DNA of 64,000 nucleotides from Poronia punctata (GCA_022579005.1 MU401634.1:1-64000), one strand, 5' to 3'. Positions 24,235 through 38,200 are shown, counted from the stretch's first letter. Numbers and translations: made by a program. The notes: generated by a model not told the origin, from the letters alone.

Positions 24235-25230
24235 TAAATTTAAGCTAGTACCTTATAAACCTTACATATTTATTAAAAATCAAATACTATTATTTATATA
24301 TATTAATAACTTTATAGTTGCTTACTAAAAAGCTTTTAAAGCTTAAGTTTTTATAGCTATTAAAAAATTAGAAAATAAATATTAACTAATTAAAGGTTAT
24401 AAATTAAAATAAGTTTTAAGTATAAAAGGTATTTAAAACTATAAATAAAGTTTAATTTAGTTATTTTAAGCTATATATATTAAAAATATATATATAAATT
24501 AAGTAAGCTTTTTTTAGCAAGATGTTATTAACTTTTATAAAACCTATTAAGCTGCTTTTAAATAAAAAAAACTGCTACTTATTAAAAGGTTTATTACTAT
24601 TAACATAAAATTAAATTAATTATATATTCTATAATTATTACTAAACTAAATATTGCTTTTATTGCTTTATAACTTTTATATTTTAATAACAACTTTTTAC
24701 TTGTTTAGTACGCTGTTTTTAACTACGTTTTTAATTATTTTTAAGCAACTTAATACTTTACTTTATAATTTAAAAATAAAAATAAGCTTAAAATAGCTAG
24801 TAATTTATTATTTATAAACAATACTATTAACTAAAAAAAGCTTATAAGTATACGCTATGCCTTTTTTAGTAGTTTTATTAAGTAAAAAGCAAATAAATAA
24901 AATATTGTTATTAATTTTACTACTAAGCAAAACTTTTTATATTAGCTTAAGCTATAAAAGAAGCTATATTTACTAGCTAGCTTATTAATAAGCTTAATAT
25001 TAATTTAAAATATAAGCATATTATTATTTAGTATAATAATTAATAAACTATTAGTTTAAAAAATAAAAATATTATAATATTTAAAACTAAATTATAGCAC
25101 AGTAATATATATAACTACTAGCTACGTTAAAAAGTAATTAATAAAACGCTTTAAGTAGTTTATATACTAATAAATTTTATAATAGCTAATAGTTTTATAA
25201 AGTCTTTAGTATAAAAAAAGTAAGCAAACT
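24235..25230 (+). pseudogene. Copia RT and RNase H remnant in element B
   Basis: Aligns with 10,740-11,760 of element A: the ttatttatatatattaataactttatagttgctta block is the RT active-site region, and the RNase H C-terminal block ends about 200 bp before the 3' LTR. Stops in all frames. Confidence 0.7.
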
Positions 25231-25438
25231 TTTTAAAGTAAATTAAATTAATTAATGTTAAAGCTATTTAAATTAAAATTAACTAGCTTTTTACTATAAA
25301 GCTGCAAAGAAACTAGACAAAGAATTAAAATAATTTAAAATATTATATCTGTTAATATAAAAGCTATAATATTATAAATTAAAAGTATTATTTATAGCTA
25401 TAAAATAAACTATTATGTTAGCTTATTTTAAAAGGGTA

Positions 25439-25653
25439 TATTAAAACTAAGAGGTTATAAAATAATAGAAATAACTATAATGGCTATATAGTAAAGAGAA
25501 TATAGCTATAATAGTACTATAAAAAAGGTCTTTTTATAAAAGCTCTCCCTTACCTATTTAGTATATACAAATTTTGTAGTAAGAACAAGTTTTCCCTCTT
25601 TACGTGTATATTAATTAATATATATAATTTAGCAAATCTGCTTAATTTTAATA
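25439..25653 (+). repeat. 3' LTR of copia element B
   Basis: About 215 bp from tattaaaact to cttaattttaata. Slightly shorter than the 5' copy through small indels, with many C/T and G/A differences. Followed by the taagg target duplication and then the rest of the G LTR. Confidence 0.82.
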
Positions 25654-25856
25654 TAAGGCACCTAGCTAGAAAACCTACTTGCTAAGCTATTTGCATACAA
25701 ACTATATATTAGCTAAAGCTACGCTAACTTATAGCTAAGGCTTTAATAGTTATATTTTTTCAACCTTTTTAGCTAGTTTAATTATATACTTAGCTAACTA
25801 AATAAAAATGATTTAATATACTTAGTTTTTAAAATTGCTAGCAATATTACTTTATA
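25654..25856 (+). repeat. Main part of the 5' LTR of gypsy element G
   Basis: Continues the LTR whose first ten bases are at 20,048-20,057. Begins taaggcacctagctag and ends ttactttata. Matches 145-341 and 33,679-33,885. Confidence 0.78.
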
Positions 25857-28089
25857 ATTACTTTATTATTTAAACTTTTAAACTTTTAAACCTTTAAACT
25901 TTTTTTTTCTTTTTTTTAAACTTATAATATAATATTTAGTAAAAAGATTTAAACTAAAAAGTAAGTATAATTTATAACTTTTAACTAAATAAATAGCAAT
26001 AATATAAACACGCTTAATAAATTTGTTATTAAAAATAACTAAAAGAAACTAAAAGAACTAGCTAATAATTAAGCTAAATTTATAAATAGCTAAAAAGAAA
26101 AAGCTATAATAAAGGTAACAAAAAAAGCAAAAAGCTTAATAGTAAGCTAAAAAACTTAAAATAAGAAGTACTACTTATTAAAATAGTTAATTAGCTACTA
26201 AGCAGCAACTTATAAAAAGGTTAAAAAATTAAAAAAATATTTTTTTTACTTTATACTGCTGTTATATAAAAGCTTTTATAATAAAAGTTTTTATTATAAT
26301 AGCTTTTATAAAAGTTTAAAAAGTTAAAGTAAAAATGTATTAAATTAAATTATTAATATAATAAATTAAAACATATAGTTGCTTTAGCTACTTACTAAGT
26401 AAACAAAAACTTAATAGAAAAATAATATAAAAGCTTTTATATATAATTATAAGCAATTAAAGCAAAACGCTATTATTATAAAAATTAAAAACTAAATTAT
26501 AGCTATAAAAAAGCAATTAGCAAAAGCTTAGCTATAAAGATTTAATATAAATTACTACGCTTTAATATAAGTTAAGTTTAAAATTGAAATAAACTAGCAT
26601 ATTTACTAAAATATACTATATTATAATAACTTTTAAAAAAGTTTATTTAATAAAAAAACGTTAACTTAAAGCTATTTAAGCAAACTTTTTAAAAATAGCT
26701 ATATAAAATAAAAACTTATAAAAATAAAAACTTAAAAAAATAAAAACTTTAAAAAAGACCTTTATTAATAAGTGCTAATATAAAAGTTTAAAAGCGCTAT
26801 ATTGCTAGAAAATAATAGCTAACTAGCTTTTAATTATTAATATAAGCTTTAAAATTTTTTTAAAAACCTTTTAATAAAATAGTATATATTGCTTAATAAT
26901 GTAATAATAGTATACTATAAAGCAAATATAAAGCACTTAGTATTATATTAATAAAAAATATTAATTACTATATAAGTAAAAATATACTAAATACTTTTTA
27001 AAGTAAAAAAAGTTAGTAAATAACTGAAAAGCACTTAAATAGTTTTAAAAAAACTAATAACTTATTTAAATAATAAATAAATTAAAATTAAAGTAAATTA
27101 GTATATATTAGTAATAAACTTATATAGTACTACTATTATAGGAAAAAAAGCTATATAGCTAAGTATTGCTTAAAAAATAAGTAGTTAGTATTAAACTACT
27201 AATTAAGCAAAGTTAAATAAAAACTATTTAAATAGCTTAAAGGTAAAATATAAAATATTTAAATAGGTTAGTTAAACGTTAAAAATAAAAGGTTAAAAGC
27301 TAAGCTAAAATAAAATAATATATTTAATTTATTTTAATAAAGTTTTATAAAATATTTAGTATTATAAAGCTATTTTAAACAGCAGCTATAATCTTTTTAA
27401 GTAGTAAGCAGAAACTAAAAAAAGTTATTATAAATATAATATAAAAGGTTAAATTAATATTATATATAATTCTTTTTAAAAAAGATATTTATAAAAAGTA
27501 AACATTTTATTATTTTTATTAATAAAACTAAATAAAAAGCTAAAAAGGTACTAAGTAACTTATATAGCTAGTTTCTAAATAATTAATATATAATAAATTA
27601 AAAAAACCTTTAAGCAAATATTTTATATAATATATAAAAAGCAAAAAGTATTAAAGCTTTTAATATTATAGCTAAAAATAAGTTAATTAAGCATATAATT
27701 AAATATAACCTTTACTTAATAGTTTTATAGCATATATTAAAAAATAAAATTTAAAAAGTTTACTAAAAACATAGTTAGTAGTTAAGCAGTATATATTGCT
27801 AGCTTAATAAGTACAAATATTAGTTTTTAAAAAAATTACTATTTTTTAAAAATTAATAACAAACTTAGTATTAAAAATAAAATTAATTTACTTAAGTATT
27901 TTAAAGCATTTTAATATATATACTTTAAACTATTAGCAAAAAAGTTGCTAATATTAAAAAGGCATAATATATAATAAACTTAGTAAAAAAGCATAAGTGC
28001 TATTTAGTTTAATTTATTTTATTATAAAAGCTTTATAATAAGTGCTTAAAAAGTACTTTTAAAAAAGCTTTTAAATAAGCTATATATAG

Positions 28090-28470
28090 CACTTAAAAGT
28101 AAATGTAAAAGCTTTTATTTTATTTATATTAAAAAAAACTATAAAGCTTTATATTAATTATAAAAGTTTAAATAAAGCAACAATAAAAAATAAATACTTT
28201 TTACTTTTTATATTAAAAGTAATAAATAAGCTAAAGTTAGTAAAGGTTTTTTTAAAGCTAAACTTTTATAATATTTACTACTATATTTAAATTAAATATA
28301 ATAATAAGTAAAATATAGCTTTTTAAATAAAATATAAGTATTTTAAGTAATAGTAATACTTTTTAAATTAATTAATACTTTTATAACTTTTTAGGCTTAT
28401 ATATATATAAAGCATTAGCTAACCTAGTAAATTATATTTATATAGTTAACTTAACTAATATTATAATTTT
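28090..28470 (+). pseudogene. Ty3/gypsy reverse transcriptase remnant in element G
   Basis: Through stops the frame gives the RT blocks in order: N-Y-K-A-L (family DYR.LN), a Y-S-F-L-N-K-I stretch (family K-T-A-F-R-T-R), F-K-L-I-N-T-F-I-T-F (family GLTNAPATF), A-Y-I-Y-K-A-L-A-N-L-V and I-V-N-L-T-N-I-I near 28,440-28,465 (family VYLDDIL). Catalytic residues are lost. Confidence 0.78.
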
Positions 28471-30049
28471 TTTTTTAAAAAAAGTATAAAAAGCACTTTT
28501 AATTAGCTTATAAGCAGTTAGCAAAATATTAACTACTTATAAAGCTATTAAAGTATAAGTTTTTTTAAAATTAAAATTAAATTTTTAAAGTTTATTATTA
28601 TAATTAAAAAATAAAAATAGATTCTTAAAAGGTTATTACTATTTAAAAGTAAAAGATACTAACTTTAATATATATTATATAAGTATTTTTAACGTTTATT
28701 AACTTTTATAAAAAGTTTATAGCTAAATATATAAACATTATTATGCTAATTATAGTAATTTTAAAAAGTTATAATTTGCTAGCTTATATTTTTAAGTAAT
28801 CTTTAAAAGTAAATTAAGTATATAAAAAAATTAAAAAAGCTGTTATATTAATAACTACTTTTTACTGCTAAAATAGCTATTTAAATATTAAAGTAAAAAT
28901 AAATATATTAAGAAAAATATTATTAAAAATATTATTATAGCTTTTAAAAAAATGTAAAAACTAGTTATTTATATTATATAAAAGCTTATAAATATAAAAA
29001 CTATATAAGCAATAAGCTAATAAAAGCTTTTAATAAATTTAAAAAGCTATAAGTACTAATAGCAATATTTTTAAAAAATTGAAACCTTTATAGTATAAAT
29101 AAATTATATACCTTTAAAAGGTATAGTTAATTTATTAGTATAACACTTTTAAAAAAGCTTGCTTGCTAAGTATACAAGCTAATATAGTTTAATTTTAATA
29201 TAAAATATTAATTAAGCATATTAAACTTAGTAAATAAACCATTAAAAAAGCTATATTATATAGCTTAAAAATATTTAATATAAAAGTATAATATTAATAT
29301 TAAAAAAAACTTTAATTAGTTAGTAAGCTATTATAAAAAGTATAGTAGTTATTAATAAAAATCTTATTTTAAGAAAAAAAAATCATTAATTTATATTATT
29401 AAAGCAGCTTAAAAAGCTTTATAAAACTTATATTTATTAGCTTATTTAAAAATAAAAGTATAAACTATAAGCTTATAAGCTTATAAAGTACTAAACCTTT
29501 GCTATATAATTATAAATGATTTTTAAAAGCAAAAAAAATAAAGTATTAATATATATGTTTAATAATAAAAATATATTATATTTTAAAAAGCAGCTAATAA
29601 TTTTAGCTTAAAAAGCTTTAGTAAAATAACTAATATATTAGTACTAAAATAATTTAAAGGCTTAGTAAATAAGGAAAACAAAACCTAAATTATTATAATA
29701 TAAGTTTTATAAAAAAGTTTAAAGCAAAATGTTTAAAAATATGTTATTAGCTATTTATAGTTTAAAAAGTTTAAAAGCTAAAATATAAGCTTTATAAAAA
29801 GCTTTAATTATTACTTTTATTAAAGTAACTATTTTAAAATTTAGCTTAAATTGTATTATAAAACTCCTTATATATATATAAGTTAATAATAATATTTATA
29901 ATATAATTTTAGTTATTATAAACTAATTTATAAAAGTAATATTAGTTATTTTAATATAAAGAATGCTTAGAGTTACTAACCTTATAGGAATTATATATTA
30001 TAAAGTAAATTGCTAGTATAAGTTTTTTTTAAAAAAGTAATTAAAACAA

Positions 30050-32600
30050 ACTTATTATAACTAAACTTTTTAAAAAGTTATATAAAGTATAAAAAGCTTA
30101 TTAGCAGCTATTTACTATATAGCACTTTTAAACTAATAATTAAATAAAATAAATATATTAAACTCTAAAAAAATATTTTTATATTTATATTATTAAAAGT
30201 TTAAATAAATAAGTTAAAATCCTAGCAAAAGCTAAGTTTATATATAATAATAGCTAGTATATTATTATAAGCTATTTACTACTTAGAGCACTTTATAAGT
30301 ATTATTTAAAAAATATTAAACATATTAAATATATATTAAAATAGCTATAATATAAAGTTTAAAAAGTAAAAAAAGCTATAATATATAAAACCTATATACT
30401 ATATAGTTATAAGCATTAAAAGCAAGTAATAAAGTTAATATAAAAGTATTATAATAAGCGTTATATACTAAAAACGTTTTAAGCAAATAATATAGTATAG
30501 CTATTAATAATATATTTTAAGTTTAAGTATAAAAAAAGCTAGCTTTTATATATATTTAAGTTAAGGTTTTTAAAAAAGTTAAAACTTAAGCATATAAGAT
30601 TAAGTTACTTTAAATTTATTTTTAAGTTTATAATATATTTTTTATATTATTACTTAAACTATAAATAAACTAGCTAAAAATAAGTAGTTAAACAGCGTTA
30701 CTTAAATTAAAAAATAAATAAAAAATAAGCAATAGAAAATACTATTTAATATTAAAATAAATAAAAGAATAAAATAAAATAAAAAAGCTAGGTAGTAAAA
30801 TATAATATTTAAAAGCTAGGTAAGCACTTAGTAAATATAAGCTATTTACTTAACTAGTATAAAAGAAAAGTTAAAATGGTTTATATTAAATAAAATAAAA
30901 TATAAAATAATTATATTAATATATAAGCATTAAACTTATAAAGTATATACTTATTTAATAAAAAAATAGTAAGCTATTACTAAGTAAAATAAAACTAGGC
31001 TATAGTATTATTAAAAATTAAAAACTTATATTTTAATAAACTTATTATAACTTATAATATATTTAAACTATCAATATAAAAAATATTATTAATAAATAAA
31101 ACGTTAGCAAGCAAAAGCTAAAAGGGAGCTAGAAAGGCAAATAATATATTATACTATTAAAATAGCTATAGCTAAAAATAAGTAGCATAGCTTAGTAAGT
31201 ATTATAAACAAAGCTAAAAATAGTAATAAAAACTATTTTATAAGTAAAAAGCTTTTAATAAGCTTTATTAATATTAAAAAATGCTTTAATACTTTTATTT
31301 TTATAAAGCAAACTATTAATATAAGCTTTTTAGAAAAATTATAAGTAATGAAAATAAATTATTTAGAAGCAAATTTTTAGAAAAGTTTTATAAAGTATTA
31401 AAAATATATTAGTAGCGTTTTAATATATAGCAACTTTAAACTAATAATTAAATAAAATAAGTATATTAAACTTTAAAAAGAATTTGTGCTTATATTTTTT
31501 AAAATTTAATTAATTAGCTTAAAATGCTAGTAAAAGCTAAGTTTATATCTAATAGTAGTAAGTATACTATTATAAGCTATTTATTACTTAAAACGCTTAA
31601 TAAGTACTACTCAAAAAGTAATAAATAAATACTTAAGCAGCTTTAATTTAAGATTTAACAAGTTAAACAAAAACTATAATATATAAAAGCTATATGCTAT
31701 ATAGTTTATAAATATTAAAAATAAGTAGTAAAGTTAATATAAAAATATTATAATAAATATTATATGCTTAAAAAGTATTAAACAAGCACTATAATAAAGC
31801 TATTAATAGTATACTCTAGGTTAGAGTATATAAAAAAGCTAGTTTTTATATATATTTAAGTTAAAGTTTTTTTTTTTAAAAAAAAATTAAATATATTAAA
31901 TTTAATTACTTTAAATTTATTTTTAAGTTTATAATATACTTTTTGTATTACTGCTCAAGCTATAAATAAACTAGCTAAAAAAGTGCTAGCTAAATAGCGC
32001 TATTTAAGTTTAAAAAGATAAGCAAAAAATAAGCAATAAAAATATTATTTAATATTAAATAATTAAAGTAAATAAAAATATTTAATAAAATAAAAAAGTA
32101 GCTAGTAATATATAATATTTAATAGCTAGCTAAGTACTTAGTAACTATAAGCTATTTATTAAAGTAATATAAAAAGACATTAAAAAGCTTATATTAAACA
32201 AATTAATAAAGAAAATAATAATATTAGTATATAAGCACTAAAGTTATAAAGTATATACTTATTTAATATAAAATAGCAAGATATGTTTAAGCAATTAAAC
32301 TACTTTATAGGTAATATAAAAAATTAAAAACTTATACTTTAATATATTTATTATAATATAAAGCATAACTAAACTACTAATAAAAAAAGCACTATTACTA
32401 AGTTAGGTATTAGCAAGTAAAAGCTAAAAGGTAGCTATAAAAATATATATATTATGCTGAAAAAAAACTATAATAGCTAAAATAAGCAAAAGCTATAGCT
32501 AAAGTAATAAGCATATTATAAACTACTTTATTTTAAATAAACTTGTTAATATAAAAAAAGTACTTAAAGCTATAAAATTTATAAAGTAGTTAAAAATAGT
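30050..32600 (+). repeat. Tandem ~1.3-kb internal duplication in element G
   Basis: Copy 1 is roughly 30,050-31,330 and copy 2 roughly 31,365-32,600, offset about 1.30-1.315 kb. Shared landmarks include ctaataattaaataaaataa (30,134 and 31,440), gctaagtttatat, and gtattagcaagtaaaagcta against cgttagcaagcaaaagcta. The copies differ by indels as well as transitions, so the duplication predates the last RIP. It lies after RT. Element J has a further copy at about 38,095-39,260 (inverted). Confidence 0.7.
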
Positions 32601-33678
32601 TTAGCTTGCTAAAAGTAATATTAATAGTAAGCTAAAAACCATATTTAAGTATATATTTAAGTTAACTAAAAATATATATATTATACTTTAATAAAAAGCA
32701 TTATAATAATAACCTTTAAAACTAGGTTATTAAGGTAGCTTTGATTAAAAAGCTAATTAGCTAAGTAAAGGTATATTAAAATTAAGCTAATCAATAGCAA
32801 GGAATTAGTAAATAATACTGATAACTTAAAAGGTAACTTAACTAATAAGTAACTAGCAAATATTAGTTAACTTTTAATATATAATAGCACAGTAATAAAA
32901 TATATTTAAAAAAATATAACCTTTTTTAAAAAAATAATTGCTTGCTAAAAAGCTAGCAAAGCTTTTTTAAAACTGCTAAATATAATAACTTATATAAATA
33001 AAGCTTAGCATAAACTCATAAGCTATAAGTTATTAACTTTATAATATATACAGTTATTATAAAAACAAATATATATACATTATAAACAATAGTATAATAA
33101 GTAATCTATTAAATAGTGCTAACTAAAAGTAATAAAATTTAGGAAAATTAATTAATATAAGTACTTAATAAAAGTTATAAAAATATAATATAATAAAAAA
33201 TAATGTATATAGTTAAACTTACAAAGCTAGCAAATATAATAAATATAAAAATTAATATATATACTAGTAGTATAATAAATATAAAGTTTAATATTAAAAA
33301 TAATAGTTTTTTTTAATTGCTTACTTTTTTTATTATTAGTTATAAAGTTTTTAACTATATAAGTAAAGCATAACTAACTATAATCTAAATAAAAAGGCTA
33401 TAGGTATACAAAGATAATATAAAATAATTATATAAAAGGCATAGTAGCAAGCGCACTTTAAAAAACTAGCAGCAAAAATAAAAAACGTAAAAGTGTTATT
33501 ATATAAAAAGCAAAAACTAATAACTAAGCTTAAAATATATTATAATATAAGCTAACAACTAAATAATAATAAAGCATAGAATAAAAATAGATAATTAGCT
33601 AAAAATATAAAGCTATTTTTTTTTAAATATGATTATAAATATTTTATTATTAAAAACTAGTAACTTAAAAAAAAGCGA

Positions 33679-33885
33679 TATAATAAAGCACTTACTTATA
33701 AACTTACTAGCTACGCTATTAGTATATAAACTATATATAAGCTAAACTTATATTAACTATTAGCTATAGTTTAGCTAGTTATACCTTTTTTATTTTTTTA
33801 GCTAGCTTGGTTACTTACTTAGTTAACTAAATAAGAGCTATTTAATATACCTAGTTTATAAAACCGCTAGCAACATTACCTTGCA
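33679..33885 (+). repeat. 3' LTR of gypsy element G
   Basis: 207 bp. It preserves the unmutated end CATTACCTTGCA, which shows that the ttata ends of the other copies come from TTGCA. Confidence 0.8.
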
Positions 33886-35020
33886 ACTAAACTTTTACTA
33901 AAACACTTACATTTATACTAGTAATATAATTTTAAAAATAATAATAAGCAGCGTAGTAAGAAAGAAAGCGCTATTAGCACTTAAAGTAGGCTTTAAAGCT
34001 AAAAATCATAAAGGTATTAAGCTAATAACTTAAAAGAATATTAAAAATATAAAATGCAATATATAAAGGCAATCTTATAAATTTATTTGCTTTACATTAT
34101 ATAAATATAAAAGTAAAAAAATGGTTATTATAATAAGGAGCTTTAAAATTTTCAAAGCTAGATTAATTACTAAAAACATTAAAACTGAAAATAAAAAGTA
34201 GCAGCATAAAAACTAAAAGAAGCATAAACATAAAGTGTAAAAGAAATACTAAAACCTAGAAAGCAAAAGGTAAAGCAAGGCATAGAAAGTAAAGGTTATT
34301 TTAAGTTTTTTTTTACTATTAAAAAAGTACAAGCTTTTTTAATACCTTTTTTATAAAAAGTAAAGTTTAATCTATTAAAACTTTAGAAAAAAGGTAATAT
34401 AAAAAGTAATATAAAAAAAGTAATAATTAAGAAAATAATACAAAAAAAGTAAAAACTACTTTTTTATATAATATAATTGTTTAAATTATATTTATAGTAT
34501 ATAAAAGTTAAAAAAACATAAATATAATTGCATAATAAAAAGAATATATAAATAACTTATTTAAATTTAAAAGCTTTGTAAAACTAATACTTGGAAATAT
34601 TTTTTAAAAAAGTAATAAATATTATTTGTTTAGTAAGCAACTTAGCAAGCAAAAGTAGCAATAGTACGAGTATAAGCATAAGCAATATAAAACTATTTTA
34701 AACTAATATAAAAAATATAACTTAATAAATAAAATAAATAAAATAAATAAAATAAATAAAATAAATAAAATAAATAAAATAAATAAAATAAATAAAATAA
34801 ATAAAATAAATACTATTACTTAATACTATTATATATATTTACTAAAGGTATAAAAATATAAAAAGAAACAGCTTTAGCTAAAAAAGGCTTAAAGTTAATA
34901 ATATATATATTAAAAGCGTTAAAAAATAAGTAGCTTATATATATAAGTTAGTTAAAAAGTAAAAAGTAAAAAAACGCTTATAGTATAAATAAAAAAAAGT
35001 TTACTTTTTATATTTATAAA
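33886..35020. other. Unassigned, less strongly RIP-mutated stretch
   Basis: Between G and the K repeat there is about 1.1 kb with no LTR pairing that I can find. Parts (about 33,940-34,290) are A-rich rather than T-rich on the plus strand, with words such as gaaagaaagcgc and ggcatagaaag, and look less degraded than neighbours. No intact reading frame over 60 codons stands out. Confidence 0.4.
34724..34812. repeat. 9-bp tandem repeat (TAAATAAAA)n
   Basis: About ten near-perfect copies of TAAATAAAA in a row, nearly 90 bp. Uninterrupted, so it probably expanded after RIP acted or offers few C/G targets. Confidence 0.9.
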
Positions 35021-35279
35021 AAGTACTATTAGAAAAAGGAAGTATAAGGTAGTATAGTAAATTTTATAAATTAATAATAATAAAAGGAAGGTATTTAGTA
35101 AAGCTAGGATTAATTACTTTATAATATAAGTAATTAATTTAACGCGCTAGTACCTTATTTAATTTATGCACAAGGACCTATTTTAAGTTTTTTATAATAT
35201 GTTATATTAAGTGCTGGCTATATTAGAGCTAGCGTTAACCTTAACGTCTATAAGTATGTTAAATATATATTATTTAGTA
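35021..35279 (-). repeat. K-family LTR, probable 3' LTR of element J
   Basis: About 259 bp, the best-preserved K copy. On the minus strand it starts TACTAAATAAT and contains AATTAATCCTAGCTTTAC. It pairs with 16,311-16,585 (inverted relative to it). J internal sequence adjoins its right side, which on the minus strand is upstream, as expected for a 3' LTR. The left end is approximate. Confidence 0.6.
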
Positions 35280-38200
35280 CAAAAGCATTACTTTTTTATT
35301 TTTTACATTTCCTTTTTTTTATAAAGTTAATTAAAAATACCTTTTTTATAATTACTCTACCTCTTTGTTTAATTTAATATTTTTAATCAGGCTTTTAATG
35401 TTTTATAGTTACTATTTAAAACGCTACTAGTTATTTTTATAGCTATATTTCTTTTATTTAACTAAATATTAAAATCTAGTTTTAAATTAGTTTAAATAGT
35501 AGTTAAAAATAGTTTTAACTTTAAAAGACTTACTAGTTTTATTTAAGTCTAGCTAACTAAGTTGTCTTAAACTAAGCTAGGTACTAAAATAAATTAATAA
35601 AACTATTTTAAAAAATATAGTTTATAATATATATTCTACTAAATACTTTTATTAAAGCTAGCACTTATAATAATATTATAGCTACTACTATAGCTTTAAA
35701 ATATATTTTATAAGTAGCTTTTTATAGTTAAGTTTTTATTTATTTGTTAATAGTTTTTACTTATATACTTTTTTAACCTTTTTTAGTTTTAAAAAAAAGT
35801 TAGCTATAATTATAAAAATAAAAGTAACTAATTTTATAATAAAAAAAACTATATTTTATAAGTTAGCTTAAAAGTAAAGTTTTAATTTAAAAATAGTAAT
35901 TTATATTATATTAGTGCTAATAAGGTTTTTTTTACTTTTAAAACAACTTTTTTAGCTTAAGGTTTTTTATAAATATATAAATATATTTTTATAATTTAAA
36001 TAACTAGTTATATTTTAAGCAAGTTATTCTTAGTAGTTATAAAGTAAAAATATCTATAACTTTGCAAGTTTTTTATTACATTTTTAACTATAGATTTTTT
36101 TTAAGTTTAAAAATATATTACTATAATACTTATAGTAAATATTATAGTTAATAAATATAAATACTTTATTTAGCTTTAAATTTAAAAGTTATTATTTAAT
36201 AAATTTATAATTAGCTTTTAGTTTTTGCTAAATTAAAGTAGTTTTTTTTAAAAAAAAACTTATTTTTATTTTAATGCTTTTTAAACAACTTCTTTTTTTT
36301 ATCTTTAAATTAGTTATTATTTTTTATAGTTATTTTTATAGAAACTATAATTATTATAATAGTTATAACTTTTATTACGTTTATTATTATATTTTTATAT
36401 TAGCAGCTTTTACTTTTATTATTGCTTTTATTATTAAATTAATTTTAAAAAAGTTTTTAAGCTGCTTTTTATGCTTTTTATTAGATCTAAAAGTCTATAA
36501 ACTTAGATGCTAATAAAAGTATAGCTTTTTTATAAGTATAAAACTTAAAATATTTATTAAAGGTTTTTTTAAAATTAAACAAAAGTAGCTCTTACTTTAA
36601 AGCAAAGTTTATAGCTAACTATGCTACTATAATTATTTTTATTTACTTAATATTATTACGTACTAATAAGTAACTTGCTTTAATATATTTAAGCTTTTTT
36701 AAAAGTACTTTTTTAAAGCGCTTTTATTATATATAATATTTTTAACCTTAAGCTATAACTAATTACTTTACTTAGTAGTAATACTTAGAGCTATAATAAA
36801 ATGTTAGCTTAGTTAGTTTATTATAGTTAAAATACTTTTATTTATAAGCATTGCTTTTTTTAAATATAAAAATAAAATTTTATTAATAAGTTATATCTTT
36901 TTTTAATAAAGTAAGCTATAATTATATTACTTAACTTTTATAATTATGACTTTTAGCCCCTTTTAAAACTATATTAACTTGATTAATAAAATCTTATATA
37001 TTAATATAAATAGCTTTTAATTTTCTTTTAATGTAGCTTACATATTTGAATTTTTTATAGTTAAATATAAAAGTAGTAATATTTTTTTTAACTTGTATTT
37101 TATAACTATTAAACTTTATAATAAATTAATATACTTTTAATACTAAACTAAGCTAATTATTTTTAAACTATAAAATTTTTAAATTTAATTATAACTCTTG
37201 CTAGCCTAATAATAATAAGCTAAAGATTATAAAAATATTTAGTAAAAAACTATACTAGTACTATGTTTTTAGTATATATTTAAATCTTTATATTTACTAT
37301 TTTTGCTATACTAGCAATATTAACTATGCCTTTTATAAAAAAAACTATTATAGTTATTGTTTTATATGTTTGCTGTTTTTTATTAGTTTTATTAAATATT
37401 CTTTTTAAATACTTTTTGCTTTGCTAAGTATAGCTTAAAATATTATATAGTAAACTTTTTGCCGTTATACTAAAGCTTTTATAGTTTAGTAAACCTATTA
37501 AGCTATTATTACTAAAGCTAAGAATAAAAGCAATGATAATAAAAGCGTTACTTTGCTAAAAAACACTTTTATAGCTATAAGTTAGCATGTGTATTGCTTA
37601 TTTAAAGTAGGCTTAGCTTTTTAATATATAGTTACTTTTAAAAAAAAGCTAGTTATACTAAGAAAAAAAAACTACTATATTATTATTTATTAAAAATTAG
37701 TTTTTATTTATTATTTATTAACTATTCCTATTGCTTTTTTTATAGTTTATACTTTTTGCTACTTGTTTGCTAGTCTAGTAGCTAATGCTTAGTAGTTTTA
37801 TATTAGTAAAAAAAAACTTTTATTTGATAATTTTAGTAATATTTTATATAAAGCTTAGTTTTTTATCTTTTTAAAGCATTAAAATGGCTTTTTAAATAAT
37901 TTAAATGCTTATTTGCGCTAGTTATATAGATTTATTTTAAAAGCTGCTAATAAAAAGCTAAACTATAAAAAATCTTATATAAATAAAAATATTAAAACGT
38001 TTTTTAATATTAAAAAAGCTTATTAAAAACTTTTTACTTATAAAGTAGTTTTTATTACTATTATTAGCTTTATTTATAATACTTATTAAACTATATTACT
38101 TACTTTTAACTATAGCTATTTTAATAATATAATATATTATTTATTTTTTTTAGCTACTATTTAGCTTTTGCTTGCTAACTTTTTACTTAATAATAATGCT

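Larger units (their letters stand above)
20058..25653 (+). mobile_element. Ty1/copia LTR retrotransposon B, RIP-inactivated
   Basis: 5,596 bp inserted ten bases into the 5' LTR of G. Target duplication taaag (20,053-20,057) and taagg (25,654-25,658) differ by one RIP-type transition. The LTRs start TGTTAAAAC and end ttttaata. Internal order matches element A at lower similarity, so A/C and B/D form two subfamilies. The RT-RNase H remnant lies at about 24,235-25,230. Confidence 0.85.
20048..33885 (+). mobile_element. Ty3/gypsy LTR retrotransposon G, with copia B in its 5' LTR
   Basis: The 5' LTR starts at 20,048, is broken by B, and resumes to 25,856. The 3' LTR is 33,679-33,885. Flanking pentamers gttaa and actaa are compatible with one 5-bp duplication after transitions. 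A purine tract (aaaaaaaagcga) precedes the 3' LTR. Without B the element is about 8.2 kb. RT lies at about 28,090-28,470, giving plus orientation. Downstream there is a roughly 1.3-kb tandem duplication. H, I and part of J are related. Closed by RIP throughout. Confidence 0.8.

Noticed and set aside
36274..36513. 79-codon plus-strand hydrophobic frame
   Set aside because: Antisense to element J, with composition dictated by T-rich codons; looks membrane-like only because of base bias.
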